A stretch of 46,761 bases of DNA from Frankia sp. R82 (GTDB lineage Bacteria > Actinomycetota > Actinomycetes > Frankiales > Frankiaceae). Location: assembly GCF_023716925.1 (NCBI RefSeq), contig NZ_JAMQQG010000031.1, positions 1 through 46,761 on the forward strand, given 5' to 3'. Made by a program: the position numbers and the translations under genes. The notes below the pieces were generated by a model that saw nothing but the letters and a program-made list of their open reading frames with translations, made no database searches and was not told where the DNA came from. Below, piece after piece: positions 7,666 through 16,640 of this stretch; position 1 is the first letter of the stretch, and the number at the start of each line of letters is the position of its first letter.

Positions 7666-9113
7666 GCCTGCTGGTCGTCGGGCTCAACCACCGCACCGCG
7701 CCGACATCGCTGCTGGAACAGGCATCGGTGTCTCCCGCCGACGCGCCGAAGGTGCTACACGACCTGACGGCGGCGGCTCACGTCACCGAAGCGGTCGTAC
7801 TGTCCACCTGCAACCGCACCGAGTTCTACGCGGACGTCGAGACCTTTCACGGCGGCGTCGCCGACATCTCCGACCAGCTGAGTCGGATCTGTGGGATCGA
7901 TCTTGCCGATCTGGCCGCGCACCTGTACGTCCATCATGACGCACGGGCGGTCGGGCACCTGTTCTCCGTCGTCTGCGGGCTGGATTCCATGCTGGTCGGG
8001 GAGTCCCAGATCCTCGGGCAGGTGCGGGGCGCGTTCCGGGCCGCCCAGGACGCGGGGGGCGCCGGCGGTGCGCTGTCGGGGCTGTTCCAGGCGGCTCTGC
8101 GGGTCGGCAAGCGGGCCCATTCCGAGACGTCGATCGATGCTGCCGGGGCATCGATCGTGGCGGTGGGCATCCAGCTGGCCGCGGTGAGCCTCGGGGTGCT
8201 GGGAGAGACGCCGGCCGTCCCCGTTGCCGCGCCACGAGTGACCGCCTCGGGCCCGGGCCATGACGCGGGCCCGGTCCATGCGGGCGCCGACGTCTCGGTG
8301 CCCGATCCGTCGGAGCCGTCGGAGCCGTCGGAGCCGCCGTTGGCCGGTGCGCGGGTGCTGCTCATCGGCGCGGGCGCGGTCGGGTCGCTGGCGGCGCAGA
8401 CGGCGCGCCGCGCCGGAGCCTCGGACATCGTGATCGCAAACCGCACGGCGGCCCGGGCCGACCGGGTCGCGCAGCTGCACGGCGGCCGGGTCGTGAGCCT
8501 GTCGGATCTGCCGCACGAGATCATGCTGGCGGATCTGGTGATTTCCTCCACCGGTGCCGCAGGTCTGGTCGTCGACCAGGACATGGCTGCCGCCGGGCTC
8601 GCCGGCCGCGGCGGGCGTCCCCTGGTTTTCCTGGACCTGGCGCTGCCGCACGACATCGACCCGGGTGTGCGCGAACTGTCCGGGGTGAGCCTCATCGACA
8701 TCGAGACCCTGCGGGTCGCGCTGGACGGTGCGCAGGTCACACACGACGTCGAGGCCGTCCGCGGACTGGTCGCGGCCGAGGTCGCGGGGTTCCTCGACCG
8801 ACGCCGCGCCGAGCGGGTCGCGCCGACCGTGGTGGCGCTGCGGGCGCACGCCGACTCGGTGGTCGGCGCGGAACTCGCCCGGTTGCGCACCCGCCTGCCT
8901 GACCTGGACAGTCGGGAGTGGGAACAGGTGGAAGGAGCGGTCCGCCGCGTCGTGGACAAGCTGCTGCACGCCCCGACCGTGCGGGTCCAGCAGCTGGCCG
9001 GCGCACCCGGCGGCGACTCCTACGCGGAGGCGCTGCGGGAACTGTTCGACCTGCCGCGCGAGGTACCCGCCGTGGTGTCCGCGCCCGATCTTGATCTTGT
9101 GGAGCATTCGTGA
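7662..9113 (+). CDS. hemA: Glutamyl-tRNA reductase
   Basis: The enzyme reduces glutamyl-tRNA(Glu) with NADPH to glutamate-1-semialdehyde, the first committed step of the C5 tetrapyrrole pathway. Diagnostic sequences are [11 protein letters not shown] at the N-terminus, the catalytic cysteine in [10 protein letters not shown] (Cys50), [16 protein letters not shown], the NADPH site [21 protein letters not shown], and a C-terminal dimerisation domain. Its length of 483 exceeds the usual 420-460 because a Pro/Ala-rich insert of about 45 residues, ending in three SEP units encoded by a perfect 9-bp repeat (8307-8333), sits just before the NADPH domain. It overlaps rex upstream and hemC downstream by 4 bases each. 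The next enzyme, HemL, is encoded far away at 25710. Confidence 0.95.
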   Translation: MSLLVVGLNHRTAPTSLLEQASVSPADAPKVLHDLTAAAHVTEAVVLSTCNRTEFYADVETFHGGVADISDQLSRICGIDLADLAAHLYVHHDARAVGHLFSVVCGLDSMLVGESQILGQVRGAFRAAQDAGGAGGALSGLFQAALRVGKRAHSETSIDAAGASIVAVGIQLAAVSLGVLGETPAVPVAAPRVTASGPGHDAGPVHAGADVSVPDPSEPSEPSEPPLAGARVLLIGAGAVGSLAAQTARRAGASDIVIANRTAARADRVAQLHGGRVVSLSDLPHEIMLADLVISSTGAAGLVVDQDMAAAGLAGRGGRPLVFLDLALPHDIDPGVRELSGVSLIDIETLRVALDGAQVTHDVEAVRGLVAAEVAGFLDRRRAERVAPTVVALRAHADSVVGAELARLRTRLPDLDSREWEQVEGAVRRVVDKLLHAPTVRVQQLAGAPGGDSYAEALRELFDLPREVPAVVSAPDLDLVEHS

Positions 9114-10291
9114 CGGCGATCGACCCGACCAGCACCGACGTCGAACCCGCGGGGCGGCACGCCGCACTGCGGGCGCACTTCGCCGGTCGTCGCCTGCGGC
9201 TGGGCACCCGCCGTTCGGCGCTGGCGATGGCCCAGTCCGGGATGATCGCCGACCAGCTCCGCGAGCAGGTCGGCTGCGCGGTCGACCTGGTCCCGATCGT
9301 CACCGCCGGCGATCGCTCGTCCGCGGAGATCAGCCAGATCGGTGGGACCGGCGTGTTCGTCAGCGCGCTGCGGGACGCGTTGCTGGCGGATCGGATCGAT
9401 CTGGCCGTGCACTCGTTGAAGGACCTGCCGACCGCGACCCCGCCTGGCCTGGTGTTGGCTGCCGTTCCGCTGCGGGAGGACACCAGGGACGTGCTGGTCT
9501 CGCCGAGCGGCCGGCGGCTGCGGGAACTCGGGCCAGGGGCCCGGGTGGCGACCGGCGCGCCGCGCCGCGCCGCGCAACTGCGGGCGCTGGGGCTTGATCT
9601 GGAGATCGTCCCGATCCGCGGGAACGTCGACACCCGGATCAAGAAGGCCATCGACGGCGAGGTGGACGCGGTCGTCCTCGCCTACGCCGGGCTCGCCCGC
9701 CTGGACCGGCTCGACGCGGTCACCGAGATCATCGAGCCGGAGGTGATGCTGCCGTCTCCGGGCCAGGGTGCGCTCGCCATCGAATGCGGTGGTGGACGTG
9801 GGCTCGCGGTGGCCGGTCCAGGGCGTGCACTGGTCGGCGTGGATGTCACCGAACGTAAGGGAGCGGACCAGGGCGTCCCGGGCGCGCCAGCGGCGCATCG
9901 CCCAGCTGCGGGATGGACCGGTGGCCAAACGTGGCCAGATCATGGTCAGCCCGTCGATGGTGCCCTCGCCGAGCTGCTACGGTTTGTGCTCGATGACGCA
10001 TCGTCGTCCATCGCGGTGCGGGCCGAACGTGCGTTTCTCGCCGCGATCGAGGCCGGCTGCACCGCCCCGGTCGGCGCCCTGGCAGTGGTGGAGCCGGTGC
10101 CTGTGGCGGGTGCCGGTGATGCGTCCCCCGCGGGTGGACTCCGCCTGCGGGCGGTCGTCGCCGCGCCGGATGGCAGCACGGTCCTCCGGCGTGACGTGAC
10201 CGGGTCCGCCGTCGACCCGGAGGCGCTCGGGCAGCGCCTCGCGGACGACCTGCTGTCCGCCGGAGCACACTCGCTGATGGGAACTAGCTGA
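9110..10291 (+). CDS. hemC: Hydroxymethylbilane synthase (porphobilinogen deaminase) with an in-frame insertion
   Basis: HemC polymerises four porphobilinogens into hydroxymethylbilane on a dipyrromethane cofactor. Family sequences include [66 protein letters not shown], and the cofactor-binding cysteine in [20 protein letters not shown]. The usual length is about 310 residues and this copy has 393. The excess is mainly an insertion of about 60 residues between ALAIEC and LLRFVLDD (roughly 9786-9967), with no family resemblance and unlike hem coding sequence around it. The frame is kept, so the protein may still fold, because the insert lies at the edge of the third domain. The start is GTG at 9110, overlapping the hemA stop. 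Confidence 0.92.
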   Translation: MTAIDPTSTDVEPAGRHAALRAHFAGRRLRLGTRRSALAMAQSGMIADQLREQVGCAVDLVPIVTAGDRSSAEISQIGGTGVFVSALRDALLADRIDLAVHSLKDLPTATPPGLVLAAVPLREDTRDVLVSPSGRRLRELGPGARVATGAPRRAAQLRALGLDLEIVPIRGNVDTRIKKAIDGEVDAVVLAYAGLARLDRLDAVTEIIEPEVMLPSPGQGALAIECGGGRGLAVAGPGRALVGVDVTERKGADQGVPGAPAAHRPAAGWTGGQTWPDHGQPVDGALAELLRFVLDDASSSIAVRAERAFLAAIEAGCTAPVGALAVVEPVPVAGAGDASPAGGLRLRAVVAAPDGSTVLRRDVTGSAVDPEALGQRLADDLLSAGAHSLMGTS

Positions 10292-10293
10292 GC

Positions 10294-12105
10294 ATGGCCA
10301 CCCGACGCACGAAGAAGCCTGTCTCGCCGGTCGCACTGGTCGGCGCCGGTCCCCGCGACCCGGGGCTGTTGACCGTCCTGGCGGTCGAGACCCTGGCGGC
10401 GGCCGATCTCGTCGTTGCCGATCCCGAGGTCGCGCCCGCCGTGCTGGAGAACCTCTCCGCCGAGGTCCTGCGGATCGGCGATCTTGAGGCATCGAAACCG
10501 ATCCGGGACGCCGAGGCAGCGACGGCCGCCGTGGTCAGCCGCGCCCGCGCCGGTGACCGGGTGGTCCGTCTCTACGCCTCCGATCCCTGGCTGACCCGGA
10601 TCGGTGCCGCCGACGCCCAGGCGCTGGCGAAGGCACGCATCCCCTACCGGGTGGTGCCCGGCATCCTCACCGGTGCGGCGGTCGCCACCTACGCCGGCGT
10701 CGCGCCCGGCTCGCCGATCACGTTCGCCAGCACGTCGGGTGTCTTCTCCTCCTCGGGCACGCTGCCCGCACCGTCGCCGTTCGGCAACGGGGACCCGGTC
10801 GGCCCCCTGACCGCGCCCGGCTTCGGCCGCCTCGGCGCCCGGCCGATGACCGGCCTCGGCAGCGGGCTCGGCTCGGGCCTCGGTGGTGGCTTCGGCTCGC
10901 CCCTGGGCCTGGGCGGCGGCGGTTTCGGTGGCTTCGGGGCGCCGCCGCCCGCCCCCGGTGACCTCGACTGGGGCGCACTGGCCCAGGCCCCGGGGACCCT
11001 CGTCATCACCGCGGCGCCGACCGAGACCGGCAAGGTCGTGGCCGCCCTGGTGGAACACGGCCGGCCCGGGGACACCCCGGTCGCCGTCACCGTCGACGGC
11101 ACCACCACCGACCAGCGCACCGTCACGTCCACGCTGGATCGGTTGGAGGCCGACGTCGCGCCGTTGCTGGGTGCCACCCAGGTGCCCATCACCCAGGTCG
11201 TCATCTCGGTGGGCCCGGTGGTCGCCACCCGTTCGAAGCTGTCCTGGTGGGAGACCCGCGCCCTGTTCGGTTGGACGGTGCTCGTCCCCCGTACCAAGGA
11301 GCAGGCGGCGACCCTGTCCGACCTGCTGCGCTCGCACGGTGCGAGCCCGCTGGAGGTGCCGACGATCGCGGTGGAACCGCCGCGCACCGCCGCGCCGATG
11401 GAGCGGGCGATCACCGGTCTGGTGTCCGGCCGCTACCAGTGGGTCGCCTTCACCTCGGTCAACGCCGTGCGCGCCGTCCAGGAGAAGATCGAAGAACGCA
11501 GCCTGGACGCCCGGGCGTTCGCCGGCGTCAAGGTGGCCGCGATCGGCGAGGCCACGGCGGACGCACTGCGGGCGTTCGGTATCCGTCCGGACCTCGTTCC
11601 CGCCGGCCAGCAGTCCAGCGAGGGCCTGCTCGAGGACTGGCCGGACTTCGACGAGTCGCTGGACCTGCTCGACCGGGTGCTGCTGCCCCGGGCCGACATC
11701 GCGACCGAGACCCTCGTCGCGGGCCTGAAGGAACGTGGCTGGCAGGTCGACGACGTCACCGCCTACCGGACGGTCCGGGCCGCGCCGCCGCCGGCCCCGA
11801 TCCGGGAGGCGCTCAAGGGCGGCCGGGTGGACGCCGTCGTGTTCACCTCGTCCTCCACCGTGCGCAACCTGGTCGGGATCGCGGGTAAACCGCACGAGAC
11901 GACGGTGATCGCCGTGATCGGCCCGGCCACCGCGGCGACCGCGGCCGAACTCGGTCTGCGGGTGGACGTCGAGGCGCCGGAGGCGTCGATCCCGGCACTC
12001 GTCGGCGCGCTGGCGGAGTTTGCCGCCGAGCACCGCGAGGAGCTTGGCAAGATCGGCCCACTCGCGGCCCGGCTGCCCAAGCCGCGGCGCGGCGCGCGAC
12101 GGTGA
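10294..12105 (+). CDS. hemD: Fused degenerate uroporphyrinogen-III methyltransferase domain and uroporphyrinogen-III synthase
   Basis: The C-terminal half (from about residue 320, LFGWTVLVPRTKEQAATLSDLL, then VAFTSVNAVRAV, VKVAAIGEATADALRAFG and DAVVFTSSSTVRNLVG) is uroporphyrinogen-III synthase, which cyclises hydroxymethylbilane. The N-terminal ~290 residues are CobA-like: VALVGAGPRDPGLLTVLAVETL is kept, but the SAM/substrate loop that is normally KGGDPYVLGRGGEE reads YASDPWLTRIGAAD, and the later THR motif is absent. Methyltransferase activity is therefore doubtful. A Gly/Phe-rich linker sits at about residues 180-220. Fusions of this kind are usual in actinobacteria (Rv0511 type). A second CobA-HemD gene with an intact methyltransferase motif begins at 45954. 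Only two bases separate it from hemC, and it overlaps hemB. Confidence 0.88.
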   Translation: MATRRTKKPVSPVALVGAGPRDPGLLTVLAVETLAAADLVVADPEVAPAVLENLSAEVLRIGDLEASKPIRDAEAATAAVVSRARAGDRVVRLYASDPWLTRIGAADAQALAKARIPYRVVPGILTGAAVATYAGVAPGSPITFASTSGVFSSSGTLPAPSPFGNGDPVGPLTAPGFGRLGARPMTGLGSGLGSGLGGGFGSPLGLGGGGFGGFGAPPPAPGDLDWGALAQAPGTLVITAAPTETGKVVAALVEHGRPGDTPVAVTVDGTTTDQRTVTSTLDRLEADVAPLLGATQVPITQVVISVGPVVATRSKLSWWETRALFGWTVLVPRTKEQAATLSDLLRSHGASPLEVPTIAVEPPRTAAPMERAITGLVSGRYQWVAFTSVNAVRAVQEKIEERSLDARAFAGVKVAAIGEATADALRAFGIRPDLVPAGQQSSEGLLEDWPDFDESLDLLDRVLLPRADIATETLVAGLKERGWQVDDVTAYRTVRAAPPPAPIREALKGGRVDAVVFTSSSTVRNLVGIAGKPHETTVIAVIGPATAATAAELGLRVDVEAPEASIPALVGALAEFAAEHREELGKIGPLAARLPKPRRGARR

Positions 12106-13130
12106 GTCGGATCGGTGGTCCGGGTCCGGCTCCGGGGCCCGGTCCGGGGCCGCAGGTGCGGCCACGTCGGCTGCGCCGGACGCCCGCGCTGCGCAGGCTG
12201 GTCGCCGACGTCCGGATGCACCCCGCCGACCTGGTGCTGCCGATGTTCGTCCGGGAGGGAGTGGACGGGCCCGTCCCGATCTCCTCGATGCCCGGGGTCG
12301 TCCAGCACAGCCGCTCCTCGCTGCGCGAGGCCGCGGTGGAAGCGGCCGAGGCCGGGGTCGGCGGCCTGATCCTGTTCGGTGTGCCGGCGCACAAGGACGC
12401 GCGTGGTTCGGCTGCCGATGATCCGAACGGGATCGTCCAGCTGGCTCTGGCCGACCTCGCCACCGAGGTCGGCGGTGATGTCGTGCTGATGAGCGACCTC
12501 TGCCTGGACGAGTACACCGACCACGGGCACTGCGGGCTGCTGACCGTCGACGGTGAGGTCGACAACGATGCCACGCTCGAGCGCTACGCCTCGATCGCCG
12601 TCGCCCAGGCCCGCGCCGGGGCGGAGGTGGTCGCGCCGAGCGGCATGATGGACGGCCAGGTCGCCGCGATCCGGGCCGCCCTGGACGGCGAGGGCTTTAC
12701 CCAGCTGCCGATCCTGGCCTACTCGGCCAAGTACGCCTCGGCGTTCTACGGCCCGTTCCGCGAGGCCGCGCAGTGCGCGCCGCAGTTCGGCGACCGCGCT
12801 GGCTACCAGCAGGACCCGGCCCGCTCGGTCGGCGAGGCCCTGCAGGAGGTGGCGCTCGACCTCGCCGAGGGCGCGGACGCGGTGATGGTCAAACCGGCGC
12901 TGGCCTACCTGGACATCCTGCGCGCGGTGGCGGACGCGGTGAACGTGCCGGTCGCCGCCTACCAGGTCTCCGGGGAGTACGCGATGATCGAGGCGGCCGC
13001 CGCCGCCGGCTGGATCGACCGGGACCGCATGATTGCCGAGACGCTCACCGGCATCGCCCGCGCCGGCGCCGACATCATCCTGACCTACTGGGCGGTCGAG
13101 GTGGCCCGGGGGCTGCAGGCCCGCCGCTGA
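12102..13130 (+). CDS. hemB: Delta-aminolevulinic acid dehydratase (porphobilinogen synthase)
   Basis: HemB condenses two 5-aminolevulinate molecules to porphobilinogen. The 342-residue protein has RPRRLRRTPALRRLVAD at the N-terminus and the two catalytic lysines, Lys210 in LAYSAKYASAFYGPFR and Lys264 in VMVKPALAYLDI. The metal loop is DLCLDEYTDHGHCG. The three ligand positions are Cys134, Asp136 and Cys144, a mixture of the all-Cys zinc type and the all-Asp magnesium type. The GTG start at 12102 overlaps the hemD stop. It is the last gene of the rex-hemACDB operon. In pathway order HemB precedes HemC. Confidence 0.95.
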   Translation: MSRIGGPGPAPGPGPGPQVRPRRLRRTPALRRLVADVRMHPADLVLPMFVREGVDGPVPISSMPGVVQHSRSSLREAAVEAAEAGVGGLILFGVPAHKDARGSAADDPNGIVQLALADLATEVGGDVVLMSDLCLDEYTDHGHCGLLTVDGEVDNDATLERYASIAVAQARAGAEVVAPSGMMDGQVAAIRAALDGEGFTQLPILAYSAKYASAFYGPFREAAQCAPQFGDRAGYQQDPARSVGEALQEVALDLAEGADAVMVKPALAYLDILRAVADAVNVPVAAYQVSGEYAMIEAAAAAGWIDRDRMIAETLTGIARAGADIILTYWAVEVARGLQARR

Positions 13131-13520
13131 TCCCGGCGTCGCCGCGTCACCGTGTCGCTGTGCCGTCGCGTCGCCGCGTCGCGACGCGCCCCCACGCTCG
13201 GCCATGCGGTCACGCGATCGCGCATCCCACCACTCGGCACCAGCGTGGCCACATCGTGGGATGCGTGCGTCACGTCAATGAATCGGTACTTTTACGGCTA
13301 ATCGGACGACAGTGCCCCGTCGAAAGGAACTGTCGATGTGGCGGTGGCGGCCATGGTGGTGATGCTCATGGTCGCGGTCCGGTCTCCTGCCGTGCTGGCG
13401 GGTCATCGGTGCAGGTGGCGTCAGGTGCCATGGCTGGGGGTGGGTGCGGCCGGGGGTGGGCGGTGCGTTCGGGTTTGCTCCGGTCCGGTCCGTGATGTGG
13501 CCGTGACATCCGTCGCTTCG
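13131..13520. other. Interval between hemB and the copper operon promoter
   Basis: No convincing gene is seen. Apart from the hairpin at 13221-13265 there is an AT-richer patch (about 13276-13306, containing GGTACTTTTACGG) that could hold a promoter. A His-rich frame on the minus strand is treated as a by-product of GGTGGC-type repeats. Confidence 0.5.
13221..13265. terminator. Hairpin downstream of hemB
   Basis: CGCATCCCAC (13221-13230) pairs perfectly with GTGGGATGCG (13256-13265) across a 25-base loop, about 90 bases after the hemB stop. There is no T-run, which is common for actinobacterial terminators. It may end the rex-hem operon transcript. Confidence 0.4.
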
Positions 13521-13527
13521 GTACCGG

Positions 13528-13542
13528 TACCCCCCGGGGGTA
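13528..13542. promoter_or_regulatory. CsoR-like copper operator upstream of copZ-copA
   Basis: TACCCCCCGGGGGTA is a near-perfect palindrome of the TACCCC...GGGGTA type bound by the copper sensor CsoR in Bacillus and actinobacteria. It lies 120 bases upstream of copZ, and a related C/G-tract half-site followed by GGGGTAC lies at about 13555-13570. CsoR usually represses copZA and is released by Cu(I). No csoR gene is in this part of the window. Confidence 0.65.
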
Positions 13543-13572
13543 GTGGTGGACGATACGGGGGAGGGGTACTTT

Positions 13573-13605
13573 CGGCATGCCGGACGTACCCGCCCGGCAT
13601 GCCGG
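13573..13605. repeat. Two copies of a CGGCATGCCG palindrome in the copZ leader
   Basis: CGGCATGCCG occurs at 13573-13582 and again, within the 12-bp perfect palindrome CCGGCATGCCGG, at 13594-13605. The copies could form separate small hairpins or pair with each other in the copZ mRNA leader. Function is unknown. Confidence 0.5.
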
Positions 13606-13661
13606 CGACGCCGTCGGCGGAGCCCGCTGACCGAAGACCGTCCAAGGGATGAGGGTCGCTG

Positions 13662-13874
13662 ATGACCACCACTGCCTACACCGTGACCGGAATGAACTGT
13701 GGACACTGCGTCCAGTCGGTGACCGAGGAGCTGGAGCGGCTCCCCACGGTCTCGACCATCACGGTCGATCTGGCTGACGGTCGGGTCACGGTGGTCAGCG
13801 AGCAGGAGCTGGCCGAGGGTGACGTCCGTGCCGCGATCTCGGAGGCCGGGTTCGAGCTCGTCGGGCGCGCCTGA
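13662..13874 (+). CDS. copZ: Copper chaperone, heavy-metal-associated (HMA) domain
   Basis: The 70-residue protein is a single HMA domain. It has [11 protein letters not shown] with the metal-binding C-G-H-C at residues 13-16, followed by [25 protein letters not shown] and the final GFELV, the full beta-alpha-beta-beta-alpha-beta fold. It binds Cu(I) in the cytoplasm and hands it to the CopA ATPase encoded two bases downstream. A GAGGG sequence precedes the ATG. Regulation by CsoR is inferred from the operator-like palindrome upstream. Confidence 0.92.
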   Translation: MTTTAYTVTGMNCGHCVQSVTEELERLPTVSTITVDLADGRVTVVSEQELAEGDVRAAISEAGFELVGRA

Positions 13875-13876
13875 GC

Positions 13877-16555
13877 GTGCCCGGTACCGACTCCACGCAC
13901 CCGGACCGGGTGGAGCTCGCGATCGGCGGGATGACCTGCTCGTCCTGCGCGGCGCGGGTGGAACGCAAGCTCAACCGGCTGGACGGGATCAGCGCCACGG
14001 TCAACTATGCGACCGAGAAGGCGACCATCATCCGAGACGCTCCCGGCCAGCCGGCCGGTGTCGAGGTGTCCGTCGACGACCTGATCGCGACCGTGCGGGC
14101 CGCCGGCTACACGGCGAGCCTGCCCCTTCGGACCCGCGGTGCGGCAGCCCATGGCGCCGGTTTCGCCACCGCTGTACCGGCCGCACCACCCGGGTCGTCG
14201 GCAACCTTGCCGGAAACCTCGCCGGTGTCCCGGCCGGTCACGCCATCCGGCGTCCCGTCGGCCGGGCCGCCGATCGGGCCCTCCGGAGCCCCCTGCGCCG
14301 GATGGGGCCGCGCCGTCGAGCCCGCCGAGCCCGTCGAGCCCGGTGGGTTCGTTGAACTCGAGGCGGAGGCCGGGGGTGCCGACCTGCGACTGATGCGACG
14401 GCGCCTGATCGTCTCGGCGGTGCTGGCCGCGCCGGTGATCGTACTTGCGATGGTGCCCGGCTGGCAGTTCGACTACTGGCAGTGGGTCAGCCTGATGCTG
14501 ACCGCGCCGGTGGTGACCTGGGGGGCGTGGCCGTTCCATGCGGCGGCGGCCCGGGGCGCCCGGCACGGCGCGGCGACCATGGACACCCTGGTCTCCCTCG
14601 GTACGCTCGCCGCCTTCCTCTGGTCGCTCTACGCGCTGGTCTTCGGCGGTGCCGGCGATCCGGGGATGCGTCACGGGTTCTCCCTCACCGGCGGGTTCGG
14701 CGACGTCGGCACGCATCCGTCGTCCGCCGACCTGCCTGGCCTGGGTGGTACGTCCGGCATGGCAGACATGCCGGGGATGTCCTCGACTGGCGGGGGCGCG
14801 GGAGGCTCGGACAACGCGCAGATCTATCTGGAGGTCGCCGCCGGCGTCCCGGTCTTCCTGCTGGCTGGACGGTTCCTGGAACTGCGGGCCCGGCGTCGCT
14901 CCGGAGCAGCTCTGCGGGCCCTGCTGCATCTGGGGGCCCAGGACGTGACCGTCCGCCGGCGAGCAGACGGTTCGCCGCCGGCCTCGGCTCCGGCACGGGC
15001 GGCGTCGGCGGTGGCGATGGCGGCGTCGGCGGTGGCGGCTCGCCCCGACGGCGCGTTCGTCGAGATCCGGGTGCCGATCGAGGAGCTGAGCATCGGCGAG
15101 GAGTTCGTCGTTCGGCCCGGCGAGAAGATCGCCACGGACGGGGTCGTGATCGAGGGCCGGTCCGCGGTCGACGCGAGCATGGTCACCGGAGAGTCGGTCC
15201 CGGTCGAGGTCGGGCCCACCGACGCCGTGGTCGGCGCGACGGTGAACGCCGGCGGCCGGCTGGTCGTGCGGGCCACCCGGATCGGCGCCGACACCCAGCT
15301 CGCGCGGATCGCGCAGCTGGTCGAGCAGGCGCAGACCGGCAAGGCGAAGGTGCAGCGGCTCGCGGACCGGGTCTCGGCCGTGTTCGTCCCGCTGGTGCTC
15401 GCCGCCTCGGCGATCACCCTGGTCGCCTGGCTGGTCGCCGGTGCGTCGACGACGGACGCGTTCACCGCCGCCGTGGCTGTCCTGATCATCGCCTGCCCGT
15501 GTGCGCTGGGGCTGGCCACACCGACCGCGCTGCTGGTCGGCACCGGGCGCGGCGCGCAGCTGGGCATCGTCATCCGGGGACCGGAGGTGCTCGAGTCCAC
15601 CCGTCGGATCCAGGTCGTGCTGCTGGACAAGACCGGGACGCTCACCAGCGGCCGGATGCGGGTCACCGCCGTCCATCCGGCGCCCGGCGAGGACGCCGCC
15701 GACGTGCTGCGCATCGCCGGAGCCGCGGAGGACGGCAGCGAGCATCCGATCGGCCGGGCGATCGCGCAGGCCGCGCGGGCCGCGCAGGCCGACGGTGTAC
15801 TGCCGCCGGCCACCGAGTTCGCCGGGGACGCGGGCCTCGGCGTGCGGGCCGTCGTCGAGGATCATCGGGTGGTCGTCGGGCGGGACAGCCTGTTCGGCGA
15901 CCTGCCGGCCGCCCTGGCCGAAGTCCTGGCGGGGGAGCGGGAACTGGGCCGCACCGCCGTCGTCGTCGGCTGGGCGGGGCAGCCCCGCGGGCTGATCAGT
16001 GTTGCCGACACCGTGCGGCCCACCGCTGCCGCCGCGGTCGCCGACCTGCGCCGGCTGGGGCTGCGGCCGATCCTGCTGACCGGCGACTCGTCCGTCGTCG
16101 CGCGGGCCGTGGCCACCGAGGTCGGCATCGCCGCCGGCGAGGTGATCGCCGAGGTGCTGCCCGAGGAGAAGGTCGCCGCGGTGCGCCAGCTGCAGCAGGA
16201 CGGCCACACCGTCGCGATGGTCGGTGACGGGGTGAACGACGCGGCCGCACTCGCCCAGGCGGATCTCGGCATCGCCATGGGCGGCGGGACGGACGCGGCG
16301 ATCGAGGCCTCCGACCTGACCCTGGTGCATGGTGATCCGCGGCTGATGGCCGACGCGATCCGGCTGTCGCGGGCCACGCTGCGCACGATCCGGGGCAACC
16401 TGCTCTGGGCGTTCGGCTACAACGTCGCGGCCCTGCCGCTTGCCGCCGCCGGCCTGCTCAACCCGATGATCGCCGGCGCCGCGATGGCGTTCAGCTCGGT
16501 GTTCGTCGTGACCAACAGCCTGCGGCTGCGCCGGTTCCGCCCGACCCCGCCGTAG
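13877..16555 (+). CDS. copA: Copper-translocating P1B-type ATPase
   Basis: The 892-residue membrane pump exports Cu(I) using ATP. It has one N-terminal HMA domain with [16 protein letters not shown], and the transmembrane copper site Cys540-Pro-Cys542 ([13 protein letters not shown]). The phosphorylated Asp584 lies in DKTGTLTSG, the HP motif in SEHPIGRAI, and the hinge in [22 protein letters not shown]. The actuator domain has [10 protein letters not shown]. The loop between the early transmembrane segments (about 14680-14815) is rich in Met and Gly ([10 protein letters not shown]), possibly a periplasmic copper-collecting loop. A Pro/Ser-rich linker of about 80 residues follows the HMA domain. 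The GTG start at 13877 lies two bases after the copZ stop. It converges with metG across a strong hairpin. Confidence 0.95.
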   Translation: MPGTDSTHPDRVELAIGGMTCSSCAARVERKLNRLDGISATVNYATEKATIIRDAPGQPAGVEVSVDDLIATVRAAGYTASLPLRTRGAAAHGAGFATAVPAAPPGSSATLPETSPVSRPVTPSGVPSAGPPIGPSGAPCAGWGRAVEPAEPVEPGGFVELEAEAGGADLRLMRRRLIVSAVLAAPVIVLAMVPGWQFDYWQWVSLMLTAPVVTWGAWPFHAAAARGARHGAATMDTLVSLGTLAAFLWSLYALVFGGAGDPGMRHGFSLTGGFGDVGTHPSSADLPGLGGTSGMADMPGMSSTGGGAGGSDNAQIYLEVAAGVPVFLLAGRFLELRARRRSGAALRALLHLGAQDVTVRRRADGSPPASAPARAASAVAMAASAVAARPDGAFVEIRVPIEELSIGEEFVVRPGEKIATDGVVIEGRSAVDASMVTGESVPVEVGPTDAVVGATVNAGGRLVVRATRIGADTQLARIAQLVEQAQTGKAKVQRLADRVSAVFVPLVLAASAITLVAWLVAGASTTDAFTAAVAVLIIACPCALGLATPTALLVGTGRGAQLGIVIRGPEVLESTRRIQVVLLDKTGTLTSGRMRVTAVHPAPGEDAADVLRIAGAAEDGSEHPIGRAIAQAARAAQADGVLPPATEFAGDAGLGVRAVVEDHRVVVGRDSLFGDLPAALAEVLAGERELGRTAVVVGWAGQPRGLISVADTVRPTAAAAVADLRRLGLRPILLTGDSSVVARAVATEVGIAAGEVIAEVLPEEKVAAVRQLQQDGHTVAMVGDGVNDAAALAQADLGIAMGGGTDAAIEASDLTLVHGDPRLMADAIRLSRATLRTIRGNLLWAFGYNVAALPLAAAGLLNPMIAGAAMAFSSVFVVTNSLRLRRFRPTPP

Positions 16556-16569
16556 CCCGCGACGCTGTC

Positions 16570-16629
16570 ACCCGCGCCGTACCTGCCGTACCTGCCAGGC
16601 CGGCGCGGGTGGCCCGGCAGGTACGGCGC
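16570..16629. terminator. Bidirectional terminator with alternative stems between copA and metG
   Basis: GCGCCGTACCTGCC (16574-16587) pairs perfectly with GGCAGGTACGGCGC (16616-16629). The left arm carries a tandem duplication of GCCGTACCT, so 16585-16596 can compete for the same partner. A separate 9-bp stem ACCCGCGCC (16570-16578) with GGCGCGGGT (16602-16610) excludes the first. The element sits between convergent stops (16555 and 16641) and should terminate both directions. Confidence 0.7.
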
Positions 16630-16640
16630 CGAGGCCGAGG

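Noticed and set aside
9946-12165. 739-codon minus-strand frame opposite hemD
   Set aside because: No motif or start context is present; it is antisense to a well-supported gene in a GC-rich region.
13275-13706. Minus-strand frame with a His-rich stretch (DHEHHHHGRHRH) beside the copper genes
   Set aside because: It runs through the copZ promoter and into copZ itself, lacks a ribosome site, and the His codons are the complement of simple GGTGGC/ATGGTG sequence. It is more likely chance than a metal-binding peptide.
14482-16227. 581-codon open frame within copA in another frame
   Set aside because: Its composition is Arg/Gly/Pro dominated and it overlaps the whole conserved ATPase core, so it is a shadow of copA.
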